Shown here: one piece after another, positions 7,614-16,080 of the stretch
Layout: each line of letters starts with the position of its first letter
How positions within the stretch are numbered: position 1 is the stretch's first letter
Notes under the pieces: generated by a model
What the model was told of the DNA's origin: nothing
The model's database searches: none
The model's input: only the letters and a program-made list of their open reading frames with translations
Program-made: the position numbers and the translations under genes
Source of the DNA: a virus
DNA: 30,525 nt
IMG/VR virus record: IMGVR_UViG_3300037010_000192
Coordinates: 1-30,525 of that record
Strand: one strand, 5' to 3'

Positions 7614-7972
7614 AGCGCAAATTCTCCTATTCTTTGTGGTCTAAAGTATTCTTTAGTAGTACCGTCCATATCGACATAACGCGCCGGAACGTCATACGGA
7701 TACACAGATTTATACAAGGCAAGCGCTTCTTCATCCGCAAATAACTCATCATATGTACCAAGTGATCGCATCGACTTTAATGTACCTACAAAGGCTAGCT
7801 CATCGTCCGTAAGAACAGACATGGCTAGACTGCCATTCTCATTCTTAATAACCGGCGTGGTTTGAATAGTCCACCCGACCACATTACCGTCTGTGTCTTT
7901 AACCTTATAACTATCAGGAAGTTCATCCATAAAAGCCTTGGTATCTTTACAGTATGTTATTACATAGTTCAT
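7610..7972 (-). CDS. Hypothetical protein downstream of the receptor-binding fibre
   Basis: A 120-residue acidic soluble protein with no membrane segment, signal or recognised motif. It begins MNYVITYCKDTKAF and ends with an Arg/Phe-rich tail (YFRPQRIGEFAL). It lies immediately after the fibre gene on the same strand, a common place for small fibre-associated chaperones, so a tail-fibre assembly function is a reasonable guess only. Its stop overlaps the start of a 24-codon micro-ORF. Confidence 0.6.
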   Translation of the reverse strand: MNYVITYCKDTKAFMDELPDSYKVKDTDGNVVGWTIQTTPVIKNENGSLAMSVLTDDELAFVGTLKSMRSLGTYDELFADEEALALYKSVYPYDVPARYVDMDGTTKEYFRPQRIGEFAL

Positions 7973-8005
7973 TGAATAACCCTCAAGGTTTTAGTGTTTA
8001 GTAGC

Positions 8006-9802
8006 TTACGCAAGTGACACCTCGTACGCTGTCAAAGCTCTATCGTAGACACGGAAGTTCGAGATGTGGCCGTTGAACATGGTTGTTCCGTAAATGTCTG
8101 TTGGGTCATATGAACCTATTCTTACGGTAGAAACACTGCTGTTACAAGTTGATGTAATTCTGCCGTCAGTATCTGCTTTGAAACCAGTTTGAATACCATT
8201 TTTATATGTGTAGTGTCCGGCGTTACTAACTACTTGCGCTAGTCTATACGGTGTTTTTGCCGATACAGCCCCGCCCGAAATGCTACTTGACTCAGTTGTA
8301 CTAGTTACTGATGAATAACAATACATTCCAGAAACAACAAGCATACCAATATGGTCACTGCCAGAGGGGTATAGTGCCCATAACCATTGGTTATATCCAG
8401 TATCGCCTAACACATCAACATCACATAAAACACTAATAACGCCGTTCGTTTCGATGTTAGGAATATTACCAGCTCTAGTGAAATTCAATATGTCAGCAGC
8501 TCTAGTAGCTGTACTACTAGTAGTAGGAATATATGATGTAGCAAAAGGTAATGCTTCTAGCTGTGCCCCGTAAATATATACACCATTTCCAGCAACATCT
8601 GTTGCAGAGTAGCTATATATAACGTTAGCGTAACTAGTTGCTGTAGTAGTTACTGTAAAAGTCATACTAATTCTTACCCAACCATTAGCTAACTCTACTA
8701 CACTTTTACTCTGTATGTTATTATGTGAGTCAGTAAAAGTTTTTGTATCGAAGTTATATCTTAAGTCTCTATTAGCACCATCTGAAAAATAATAGCTTGG
8801 ATATAAGACTCTTATAAAAGAATCTTCTGCTTTCTTAGCATATACAGAAGCCGTATAAGTTGTACCAGCCGTTAATGTAAATGGATTAACGAATACGTTC
8901 TCCTCAGCACCGGTGGTGGTTTTATAAAAATGAAATGCAGAATTTGCTACACCATCAGGGCCTGTGACATTCTGGGTAACTGTACCATTTTGAAGATTCC
9001 AGTTATCAAATTGATTGGAATTAGTAAATAAATTTGTACTAGAAACTTCATTCAAGTAACCTTGCTTTTCAAATCGTGGAGTATCTACGCCAGCAACCTG
9101 TAACATGCCATATCTATCTATATATGTGGCAGTAGACGCTCTTGTGAACGTTACATTACCAACGCCGGACTTCATAGCAAGTGAATTTTTAAGGGGCAAG
9201 TCAAACAACGGTGCATTAATATTACCGATAGCCAACAACAAATCTGAATTGTTTGCTTTTGAGTTACCGGCTACCGTAACAAATTCAGTTGTAGCCAACT
9301 GAGTAGTATTCGTACCTGGAGCGGCGGTCGGTGCTGTCGGTGTACCAGTTAATGCCGGCGAAGCAGTCGGCGCAAAGTAAGTGACGTCGTGTCCGTCCAA
9401 TAAATCGGCATCTAGCCCAGAACCAGAGCCATCAATCGTTTTCAAGTCGGTCAACAACTGGGCTGTAGTGACGTCGCCAGTGCGTCCTGATACTGAAATC
9501 ACACGGTTAGCGTACGCAAGACTGTAGTTGGACACCAATTCACCAGTGTTACGCGCTAGACTACGGGTATAGCCGGCAACAGGTACAATCGTGTAAGACT
9601 GGCTGTTTGCTGTAGCTCCTAGGTAAGGCGAAGCAAGGCTTAGACTGTTCATGCTCGTAACCGCGGCAATCTCGTAAAGCTTACCGTCCGGTGCTAATAA
9701 CGCCTCGCCTGCGTCCACGTTGTCGATAAATGACGTGCCCGTTGCATTTACGGTGGTACTGCCGTTGACGACATTAACCGTACCTGTTGAGTACCAAGCC
9801 AT
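8006..9802 (-). CDS. Receptor-binding tail fibre/spike with LamG-like C-terminus
   Basis: A 598-residue modular protein. Residues 1-95 (WYSTGTVNVVNGSTTVNATG) resemble a virion-anchoring N-terminal domain shared by many phage fibres. Residues about 125-175 carry the DADLLDGHDVTYFAP and ASPALTGTPTAP...ATTEFV linker typical of trimeric phage fibres. Residues about 205-430 hold the common phage carbohydrate-binding-like region (FTRASTATYIDRYGMLQ, TNLFTNSNQFDNW). The last 150 residues form a concanavalin/LamG-like domain ending FNGHISNFRVYDRALTAYEV. The role is host recognition at the tail. The part encoding residues after about 200 looks more AT-rich than the 5' part, consistent with exchange of the binding module. 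It starts with ATG after AGAGGA. Confidence 0.82.
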   Translation of the reverse strand: MAWYSTGTVNVVNGSTTVNATGTSFIDNVDAGEALLAPDGKLYEIAAVTSMNSLSLASPYLGATANSQSYTIVPVAGYTRSLARNTGELVSNYSLAYANRVISVSGRTGDVTTAQLLTDLKTIDGSGSGLDADLLDGHDVTYFAPTASPALTGTPTAPTAAPGTNTTQLATTEFVTVAGNSKANNSDLLLAIGNINAPLFDLPLKNSLAMKSGVGNVTFTRASTATYIDRYGMLQVAGVDTPRFEKQGYLNEVSSTNLFTNSNQFDNWNLQNGTVTQNVTGPDGVANSAFHFYKTTTGAEENVFVNPFTLTAGTTYTASVYAKKAEDSFIRVLYPSYYFSDGANRDLRYNFDTKTFTDSHNNIQSKSVVELANGWVRISMTFTVTTTATSYANVIYSYSATDVAGNGVYIYGAQLEALPFATSYIPTTSSTATRAADILNFTRAGNIPNIETNGVISVLCDVDVLGDTGYNQWLWALYPSGSDHIGMLVVSGMYCYSSVTSTTESSSISGGAVSAKTPYRLAQVVSNAGHYTYKNGIQTGFKADTDGRITSTCNSSVSTVRIGSYDPTDIYGTTMFNGHISNFRVYDRALTAYEVSLA

Positions 9803-9820
9803 ATTAGAATATCCTCTTAA

Positions 9821-10459
9821 TTAAGCGGTTGTGGTTGCGCGAGTAGTCGAGGCTACGTCAAGGCCGAGTTGGTTGTAGAACATCTGTCCGTAGTTTTGTG
9901 CTAAGTTAGCGTCTCCTACAGAAGCGTCTTTGCTATATGCGCGGTATAGTAAATAGTCAACAATCAAACCCGCGTAAGTGTCATCTAAACTAATCAAGTC
10001 GCTAGTGCTAGTGTGTGCAGTTGGGATACGGGCATACTGGATGGATATACTTGTTCCTGCCTGCGGCGCTGGGTATAAGTAAAACACCTTGGGCGAGTCT
10101 TTTTCATAGACGTAATACTTCGCTGCCTGATCTGACGTGGTGGCGTTGACTGTATGCCAGTCTGGGTTTTGGCTGTCTAATACGTGACGCTCGACAGGGC
10201 GAACAGCGCGTTTGCTACCGCTCTCGTTACGAACAACACTGATTAGATATGCGCCGTCTGCCGGTAATGTTTGTCGGGAGTCCGCGTTTGTTGAGATGTT
10301 TGCTGTTACTGAGTTGGCATCTGGACGGTGGCGCACAATCTCACGATACGCGCTGGCAGTCCAGCCTAAGAACTCGGTGTCTGACCAGCGAATAGCATCC
10401 TTATCTTGTAGGATGGTTCTAGCTTGGTCGATAAGGTTTTGTACGGTTACTGTTGCCAC
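9821..10459 (-). CDS. Head-tail adaptor protein (DUF6682-like)
   Basis: A 212-residue protein opening with LIDQARTILQDKDAIRWSDTEFLGW. It continues with a helical core and a beta segment containing VFYLYPAP, then YARIPTAHTSTSDLISLDDTYAGLIVDYLLYRAYSKD. This is the pattern of the phage adaptor family annotated DUF6682, which docks on the portal ring below the head. The GTG start at 10459 is chosen because AGGAGAG precedes it at normal spacing. It follows the giant virion protein by 12 bp. The family call rests on recalled similarity, not a search. Confidence 0.68.
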   Translation of the reverse strand: MATVTVQNLIDQARTILQDKDAIRWSDTEFLGWTASAYREIVRHRPDANSVTANISTNADSRQTLPADGAYLISVVRNESGSKRAVRPVERHVLDSQNPDWHTVNATTSDQAAKYYVYEKDSPKVFYLYPAPQAGTSISIQYARIPTAHTSTSDLISLDDTYAGLIVDYLLYRAYSKDASVGDANLAQNYGQMFYNQLGLDVASTTRATTTA

Positions 10460-10471
10460 TTGTGCGCTCTC

Positions 10472-13400
10472 CTAGTTTCTTCCTTTATACACAGATTTTG
10501 CTCGCTTGTCAAGCACAGATGCGCCGTACAGAAGAGCTGCCGCTTCAAGCGCATTGTCGACATATCCTGTCGGGTTTTGTGCCGCGCGCTCCAGGATAGA
10601 CACAGATGGCATCCAGTTGGCGATCTGCGTCGGGCCCCCTGGTGAAGTAAGCATATTCGAGTACGCCTCGCCGCCGAAAGCACCTCCGGCTTGGTAGCCA
10701 AGTGCTGTAAGTACCGCATCTTGTGGAGACATGGCCATCAACGCCTGCGGTGGTAGTGGGTTACCTGTAACGGCCGCTGGCAGCGCGTATTTGATAAGGC
10801 TGGCTGCATACAGACCTAGTAACGAAACCGCTGTACCTAAGCCGACAAAGTACATAGTCTGCTTGAGTGCTTCGCCGCCGTTCCCCTCCTTAGCGTTGTC
10901 CCAAATACCTTGGAACAGGTGGTTACCAACCGCGTAGAAGAAACCCTTAAACATCCAAGCCAAACGGCCAATCGGATGATCCGCCCACGGTGTTTTATCC
11001 ATCTGCGTTACATGAGCTACACGTGAGTCCATAAACGCCTTCATCGCCGCCGTGCCAGCTTTGACGTCTGCGATTGCCTGCGGGCTGGCGCCTGCGTCGA
11101 TAAGGTCCTGCTCAGACGGCTGACCAGCTTTTCTCCAACGTGACCATTGTTCTGCTGTTACACCTGCGCGTTCAAGGCGCTTCTGTGCTGCGGCCTTCTC
11201 TTTAGCCGAGACTTGTGGGTCATGTACGAACTGTGCGGCTTCGTCGAGGATAGCCTCTGCTGCTGAGAGAGCCACACGGCGGTTGAAGTTGGTGAACGCA
11301 TGAATACCAGTAGAACGCATGAAACGTGACATAAGCGCGTTTGCCTTGCCCTCAATACCAGAGATTGACTTAACATCAGACATGGCATCAATAGCGAAGT
11401 CGTGTAACGAATCCACGTACATACCTAACCGTGTATAACGCAGTTCCTTCTCGCGTTTATTCAACTTAGATACTTCATCGAAGCTGGCGATCTTGCGTAA
11501 TTCAGATGCCAGCGCTTTGAAACCGGCCGAGCGTTCGCGTGCATCCTTACCGGCCGCTATTTGCCAAGCCATGTCCCCGAAAGACATGAGCATGATAGTA
11601 GACATAGTAAGCATGGTAGCTGACGCGCGCAATACTGCACCAATCGGACGGAACCACTCGTAACGTGATTTTAAGTGCAGGCGGCCCATAGAGCCGTTGA
11701 TGGCGTCTACGAAGTGTACCATATCTTCCGGGCTTTTCTTGCCGAGTTCTTTTGCTACTGTAGCAATCTCGCTACCTTCTTTTAATTCAAGTAGCCCAGT
11801 GGTCAGGTTGTGCTGATAAGGGCCAAACTTATCCACATACTGTGTGTGCATGATCGTACGTTTTAAGTAGACCGGCACCACTGAACCAGGGTCTTCCATG
11901 ATGTAATCACGGAACACCAGGTTAGACATGTTCGCCAGATTACGTTGTTTCTGGTGGCCAGACTTACCGAGACCCACACTAATAGAACCCTGCTGGTACA
12001 CGTCTTTGTCTTGTGTCTCCATAATCGAGTCGTAGATACGTTCTGCATCGCGCTCGTCTACTTTTAGACGTTCCATCATGTCTTCGATGAACTTACCTTT
12101 GTTCTTGCGGAGAAACTCGAAATTCCAAATACGCGGAGCATAGACGGCGCGTTTACGTGCCAGCGTGTAGTCGCCACCAGAAGCTACTTTACGGAGCGTG
12201 CCGTTGGTTGTGTCCATCACGTAGTTACCCGTTCCCGGTGTGCGCTCGAACATGGTCATCGCTTTTGCATACGCACGTTCGTTCGGCTTGGTGGCGTCTA
12301 GGTGGTACGCCATCGCAGCAGCATTCAGTTCCTTGACGTAAGTAGGTTCGAGTTCGCGGTCATAGAAATCGGCCAGACTTTTACGTATCTTTTTAGCCGC
12401 TGCTTGTAGGTCCGGTCTACCCTTTAGGCGGTCAGCTTTAGACCCATCTACTACTTCATACAGAATGTGGTGCCACACCAATTTCGCGTCCTTTAGGCTT
12501 AGGTGTGTAAGTGGTGACAATATCATGTGCATATACTCGTTCTGCTTCTGATCCACTGTAGAAGTCATCTTGAGTAGTTTATCGCGGATGTTATCAATAC
12601 TTTTAGCCAAGGCCTCGTTGCCTGCTTTACGCTGTGCTTCAGCAATCGAGCCGATAGTGCCTGTGTGTGAACGAAACCAAGCAGCGATGGCTAGACCAGT
12701 ACCTGAACCGGCCAGAGCATCAATCGTATCAACGCCATCGACTATCGCCTTGGCCGGAGACTTCAGCATCTTTTTGGAACCATCTAGGAACGCCTTACGT
12801 AGAGCGAGGCCTGCTTTTACTGTGTCGCTCGCCATAGAATATTTGGCCGTGCCAGTACCCGCTACCTGTGCATTGTTAATGGCCGCATTAGCTAGCGCGA
12901 CCAAATCCTTAGCGGTGAAATTGGGGGCTAAGAATCCAAAACCATTCTGCTTTAGCCATGCCTTGACCTTGGCCACGATGCCAGAAAGCAATGATGGTCT
13001 AGCGCCTGCCTGCTCCATGCCCTCGATAAAGTAGGCTACCGATTCCGACTTAGATGGTTTGCCTTCCGCTTGTGTGGCGCGTTCTATGGCAGCTTGTGCT
13101 ATCTCATCGCCATTAGCTGCTAGGCGTTCTACCGTGTTGTATATCTCGTCGAACTGTTTGCCCAAAACTTCCTCTAGACCGAAGTGAGACCCGATCTCGT
13201 GCAATAACTTAGCGGCTGCTTCGCCTTTATTCATATTGCTTGCATACAAAGTAACCGTGCCGTCTGGTCTAATGATCGCTGCTGCGTTGCTGCGTTCGCC
13301 GTCGCGCGGCGCGTCTTCGATAGTCAGCTTGCCGCTAGAGAGTAGGGCTTGAATAGGTAGTTTCTTAAAACGACTCACTAGGTCAGCTACAACTTCTTCT

Positions 13401-16042
13401 TTAGAGGTGTAGCGATCGCCTTTAGTGTCTGACTCGCTATACTGGTTTAATTCGTCAAACGTGGGGTTGCGTAGGCCGCTGTCTTCCTGTTCGCGCGGTG
13501 CTCGCTCCGTTTTCTCGTTTAGATCATAGCCTGCCGAAGGCTTACCTAGCTTCTTAAACTTGCCTTCTCGTTGCCCGGCCTCGATCATGGCGCGGCGTGC
13601 TGCACGTTCTTCATTCTCAAACATGTGCGGCGCTTTTTTGTATATGTCACTGTCTAGGAGTGCTTGGTACGCTGCTTGTGCTTCGGCGTGCGTCAAAACG
13701 CGGTTTGTGTCTTGTAGAGGAGCAACGTCTCGAACAGGAACGGCTTCTTGTACAGGAGCGGCTTCTTGTACAGGAGCGACGTCTCGTATAGGAGCGGCTT
13801 CTTGTACAGGAGCAACGTCTCGAACAGGAGCGGCTTCTTGTACAGGAGCGGCTTCTTGGACAGGAGCGGCTTCTCGTAGAGGAGCGACGTCTCGTAGAGG
13901 AGCGGCGTCTCGTAGAGGAGCGACGTCTCGTAGAGGAGCGGCGTCTCGTAGAGGAGCGGCGTCTCGTAGAGGAGCGGCTTCTTGTACAGGAGCGACGTCT
14001 CGTATAGGAGCAACGTCTCGAACAGGAGCGGCTTCTTGTACAGGAGCGGCTTCTTGTACAGGGGCTATTTCGTGCGTTGGCTTACTGCCTGTGAGAATGT
14101 CCAATGCCTGTTGCGCATAGACTTTAGACGTACCTTTCAGTTTCTTAGTCAACTCAGTAACAGCGTGTTCGAGCGTGGGTGCTGCGGCGACAATCTTAGC
14201 CGCTGAGGTGCTAGGCTTGAGCGTTGCGGCTACGGCTGCCTTGCCCTCCAAGAATCTCGCTTTGTTATCCGCCGCCTGCTGGATAGTCTGCTTTGCAGCC
14301 TGACGTTTCATATCCATGAGTACGGCGTTATCGTCTTGCTGTGCGATAGCCTCGCGGCGTGCTTGTATCTCCTGCACCACGTCGCTAGGTAGTCTAGTGT
14401 TGTTCCGTTGTGGTACTACTCGTACCTGCGATGGGTCTGTCTTTACTATCAGCCCGTCGGTAATATCTGCGGCTGGCGTAGGACGCCCGTCTGGACCAAA
14501 CAACGCTGGTTGGCCGCGCTGGTGCATCGGTGTCGGTGCAGCTTCCTGTACCTGCTCTGGGTCGGCATTATACGAATACTCGCCAGTGAACATGTCTCGG
14601 TGCTGGCCTGGGAGTGCTTCTTCTTTAAGACGCGCCTCTCTTGCCATGTTAGCATCGGCTGCTGCCGCTTCTTGTCTATCCAATTCGTTGTAGGTTTCGC
14701 CTACCTCACGGCGCGCTGCCATCTGGTGCGCTAACTCTTTATCCCGGCGATCTTGATCTAACATCAAGGCGATCTGGGTGCGTTCTGCCGCGTCAGTAGC
14801 AGATCGTTGTCCTTCACTAGAGAAAGGCGTACTCGCTGGCGCCGGCTCGATTGTTTTGCCTGTGTTGTATGATGGGTCAACCATTGTAGCGATACTACGG
14901 GCCGCTCGCTTGATAGCGTCGTTAGACCATGTAGGTGCGTCTGCTTCCGTTGGCGCTACATGCGCTAGAGCTAAGGCTGCCACGTCTGGAGTAACACCGA
15001 AATCGCTGGCTAGACGGTGTTCAGCGAACTTATTGGCCAACTTGCTAACTGGCAACGAATCTACGAATGCGTCTAGTGACTGTACCGCGTTATCGAGCAC
15101 GTGTTGTTCTGTCGGTGCTACGTCGCGTGGCGGCACGCCTAGCCCTAAAAGTTCCTCCGGCCCGGTCAGGCGTAGACGCTCCTCTGGCGCTTGTAGCCCT
15201 AACCGTTTGTCCGGAGCTGGTAATGCTAATAGCGCCGGCTTGTCCTGTTCTGGCTGCGGCGCCTCTCCTTGAGGCACAGACAACAAAGTAGGTCCTGCAA
15301 TGGTGCCTGCGGTTAGCGCACCTATCTCGGCGGCGCGGTCGCGGTCGTATGTAAGGGTTGGGTTGTCCCACGCACCTTCGTACGCCGTGCGTTGGTTGTT
15401 TAATGTCTGCCCCCATTCCTTCGCTGCTTCCTCTGGGATGGTGCCAAGTCTCGCCAAACGATTCCCATGTAAAAGCGCCAACGGTGTTAGTGAATCAAGA
15501 GCGGTGTTCTCCGTAGCTGTTATCAATGCGTTATCGCGAGCCTCGTCAGGCGACATGCCCGCGGCGCGGTTCATCTGGTACCCTTCGCTCACATGCTGTG
15601 GATATGAGTATAAGGAGGAGCCGGCGACGACCCCCGCCATCTCGCCGGCAGCAGCGCCGCGTCCTGCCATACCCAACGCGGTGACGCCGAGTTTGGCCGC
15701 ACGACCGAAAGGCGTTGCGGCAGCGATGTTACCTACTAGGTTCGGTACTTGGGCCAGAACTTGTCCAGCGGTGTCGTCTGCCGGCGGCGCATAGCCTTTG
15801 CCTCGCTCGATCCACGAGGCCATTTTCTCGCTATTGTCACGTAGGCTATTGTTTAGACTCGCGTCGGCGTCGGCGATAATACCTAAACCGCTTAACATAC
15901 TGTCGGCTGTAGCGGCCGCGCCGTAGTTAAGTGTTTCTCCTACCGTGTTGCCATAACGGTTGTTGAAGTCGATGGCCTGCGCTGACGGTCTGACACTTGC
16001 TTCTTGGAACGGCTGTGGTATGGTAGGTAGGTATCTCTGCAT
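10472..16042 (-). CDS. Giant internal virion / polyvalent protein (1,856 residues) with HExxxH zincin-like motif
   Basis: The largest gene. Residues 1-260 form an Ala/Gly-rich partly hydrophobic domain typical of ejected phage virion proteins. About 300-650 is a charged helical region. Residues 660-779 are 20 six-residue repeats (APVQEA, APVRDV, APLRDA variants). About 947-952 contains LLHEIGSHFGLEEVLG, an HExxxH variant seen in large phage polyvalent proteins, followed by a Glu/Ser-rich helix (SKSESVAYFIEGME). About 1120-1700 is a long helical region resembling polyvalent-protein-associated (LPD-type) domains. Near residue 1755 is a membrane-like segment (VGLGTAVSLLGLYAASLI). Expected role: packaged in the head and ejected with DNA, forming part of the envelope-crossing channel and possibly acting on host targets. 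The ATG at 16042 follows AAGGAAA. A virion RNA polymerase was considered; no such motif was found. Confidence 0.7.
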   Translation of the reverse strand: MQRYLPTIPQPFQEASVRPSAQAIDFNNRYGNTVGETLNYGAAATADSMLSGLGIIADADASLNNSLRDNSEKMASWIERGKGYAPPADDTAGQVLAQVPNLVGNIAAATPFGRAAKLGVTALGMAGRGAAAGEMAGVVAGSSLYSYPQHVSEGYQMNRAAGMSPDEARDNALITATENTALDSLTPLALLHGNRLARLGTIPEEAAKEWGQTLNNQRTAYEGAWDNPTLTYDRDRAAEIGALTAGTIAGPTLLSVPQGEAPQPEQDKPALLALPAPDKRLGLQAPEERLRLTGPEELLGLGVPPRDVAPTEQHVLDNAVQSLDAFVDSLPVSKLANKFAEHRLASDFGVTPDVAALALAHVAPTEADAPTWSNDAIKRAARSIATMVDPSYNTGKTIEPAPASTPFSSEGQRSATDAAERTQIALMLDQDRRDKELAHQMAARREVGETYNELDRQEAAAADANMAREARLKEEALPGQHRDMFTGEYSYNADPEQVQEAAPTPMHQRGQPALFGPDGRPTPAADITDGLIVKTDPSQVRVVPQRNNTRLPSDVVQEIQARREAIAQQDDNAVLMDMKRQAAKQTIQQAADNKARFLEGKAAVAATLKPSTSAAKIVAAAPTLEHAVTELTKKLKGTSKVYAQQALDILTGSKPTHEIAPVQEAAPVQEAAPVRDVAPIRDVAPVQEAAPLRDAAPLRDAAPLRDVAPLRDAAPLRDVAPLREAAPVQEAAPVQEAAPVRDVAPVQEAAPIRDVAPVQEAAPVQEAVPVRDVAPLQDTNRVLTHAEAQAAYQALLDSDIYKKAPHMFENEERAARRAMIEAGQREGKFKKLGKPSAGYDLNEKTERAPREQEDSGLRNPTFDELNQYSESDTKGDRYTSKEEVVADLVSRFKKLPIQALLSSGKLTIEDAPRDGERSNAAAIIRPDGTVTLYASNMNKGEAAAKLLHEIGSHFGLEEVLGKQFDEIYNTVERLAANGDEIAQAAIERATQAEGKPSKSESVAYFIEGMEQAGARPSLLSGIVAKVKAWLKQNGFGFLAPNFTAKDLVALANAAINNAQVAGTGTAKYSMASDTVKAGLALRKAFLDGSKKMLKSPAKAIVDGVDTIDALAGSGTGLAIAAWFRSHTGTIGSIAEAQRKAGNEALAKSIDNIRDKLLKMTSTVDQKQNEYMHMILSPLTHLSLKDAKLVWHHILYEVVDGSKADRLKGRPDLQAAAKKIRKSLADFYDRELEPTYVKELNAAAMAYHLDATKPNERAYAKAMTMFERTPGTGNYVMDTTNGTLRKVASGGDYTLARKRAVYAPRIWNFEFLRKNKGKFIEDMMERLKVDERDAERIYDSIMETQDKDVYQQGSISVGLGKSGHQKQRNLANMSNLVFRDYIMEDPGSVVPVYLKRTIMHTQYVDKFGPYQHNLTTGLLELKEGSEIATVAKELGKKSPEDMVHFVDAINGSMGRLHLKSRYEWFRPIGAVLRASATMLTMSTIMLMSFGDMAWQIAAGKDARERSAGFKALASELRKIASFDEVSKLNKREKELRYTRLGMYVDSLHDFAIDAMSDVKSISGIEGKANALMSRFMRSTGIHAFTNFNRRVALSAAEAILDEAAQFVHDPQVSAKEKAAAQKRLERAGVTAEQWSRWRKAGQPSEQDLIDAGASPQAIADVKAGTAAMKAFMDSRVAHVTQMDKTPWADHPIGRLAWMFKGFFYAVGNHLFQGIWDNAKEGNGGEALKQTMYFVGLGTAVSLLGLYAASLIKYALPAAVTGNPLPPQALMAMSPQDAVLTALGYQAGGAFGGEAYSNMLTSPGGPTQIANWMPSVSILERAAQNPTGYVDNALEAAALLYGASVLDKRAKSVYKGRN
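13706..14065 (-). repeat. 20 x 18-bp in-frame repeat (AP-x-x-x-x hexapeptides) in the giant virion protein
   Basis: Exactly 360 bp divides into 20 units of 18 bp encoding hexapeptides of three main types: APVQEA, APVRDV/APIRDV and APLRDA/APLRDV. Units of the same type cluster (six consecutive APLR units in the middle), suggesting growth by slippage or unequal exchange. The encoded Pro/Ala stretch with alternating charge is probably an extended flexible linker. Confidence 0.95.
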
Positions 16043-16071
16043 TATCGCTTTTCCTTGTATTAGTGCGGCTT

Positions 16072-16080
16072 ATTATAACA
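16072..16080 (-). promoter_or_regulatory. Extended -10 promoter before the giant virion gene
   Basis: TGTTATAAT on the minus strand (TGn plus a perfect TATAAT) fills the start of the 38-bp gap between the stop of the upstream gene at 16081 and the ATG at 16042. No good -35 is found (CACAAG at 17 bp), as is usual for extended -10 promoters. The core shares GTTATAA with the portal, HNH and capsid promoters. Confidence 0.5.

Noticed and set aside
10447-10719. Minus-strand 90-codon ORF overlapping the end of the giant gene
   Set aside because: Low-complexity basic reading in a shadow frame; the real frame continues to the stop at 10472.
13706-14065. CRISPR array
   Set aside because: Units are contiguous 18-bp in-frame coding repeats without unique spacers. 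The 96-bp repeats at the left edge fail for the same reason.
13560-14120. Plus-strand ORF rich in GAASRRG/GATSRRG-type repeats, and a minus-strand LLYET(P/S) repeat ORF at 13693-14013
   Set aside because: Both are out-of-frame readings of the 18-bp repeat inside the giant virion gene; any 18-bp unit gives open repeats in several frames. No ribosome sites support them.
10472-16042. Virion RNA polymerase (N4 type) as identity of the giant protein
   Set aside because: No T7-like polymerase motifs were found; the domains look like polyvalent or ejection protein modules, and host-type promoters are abundant.
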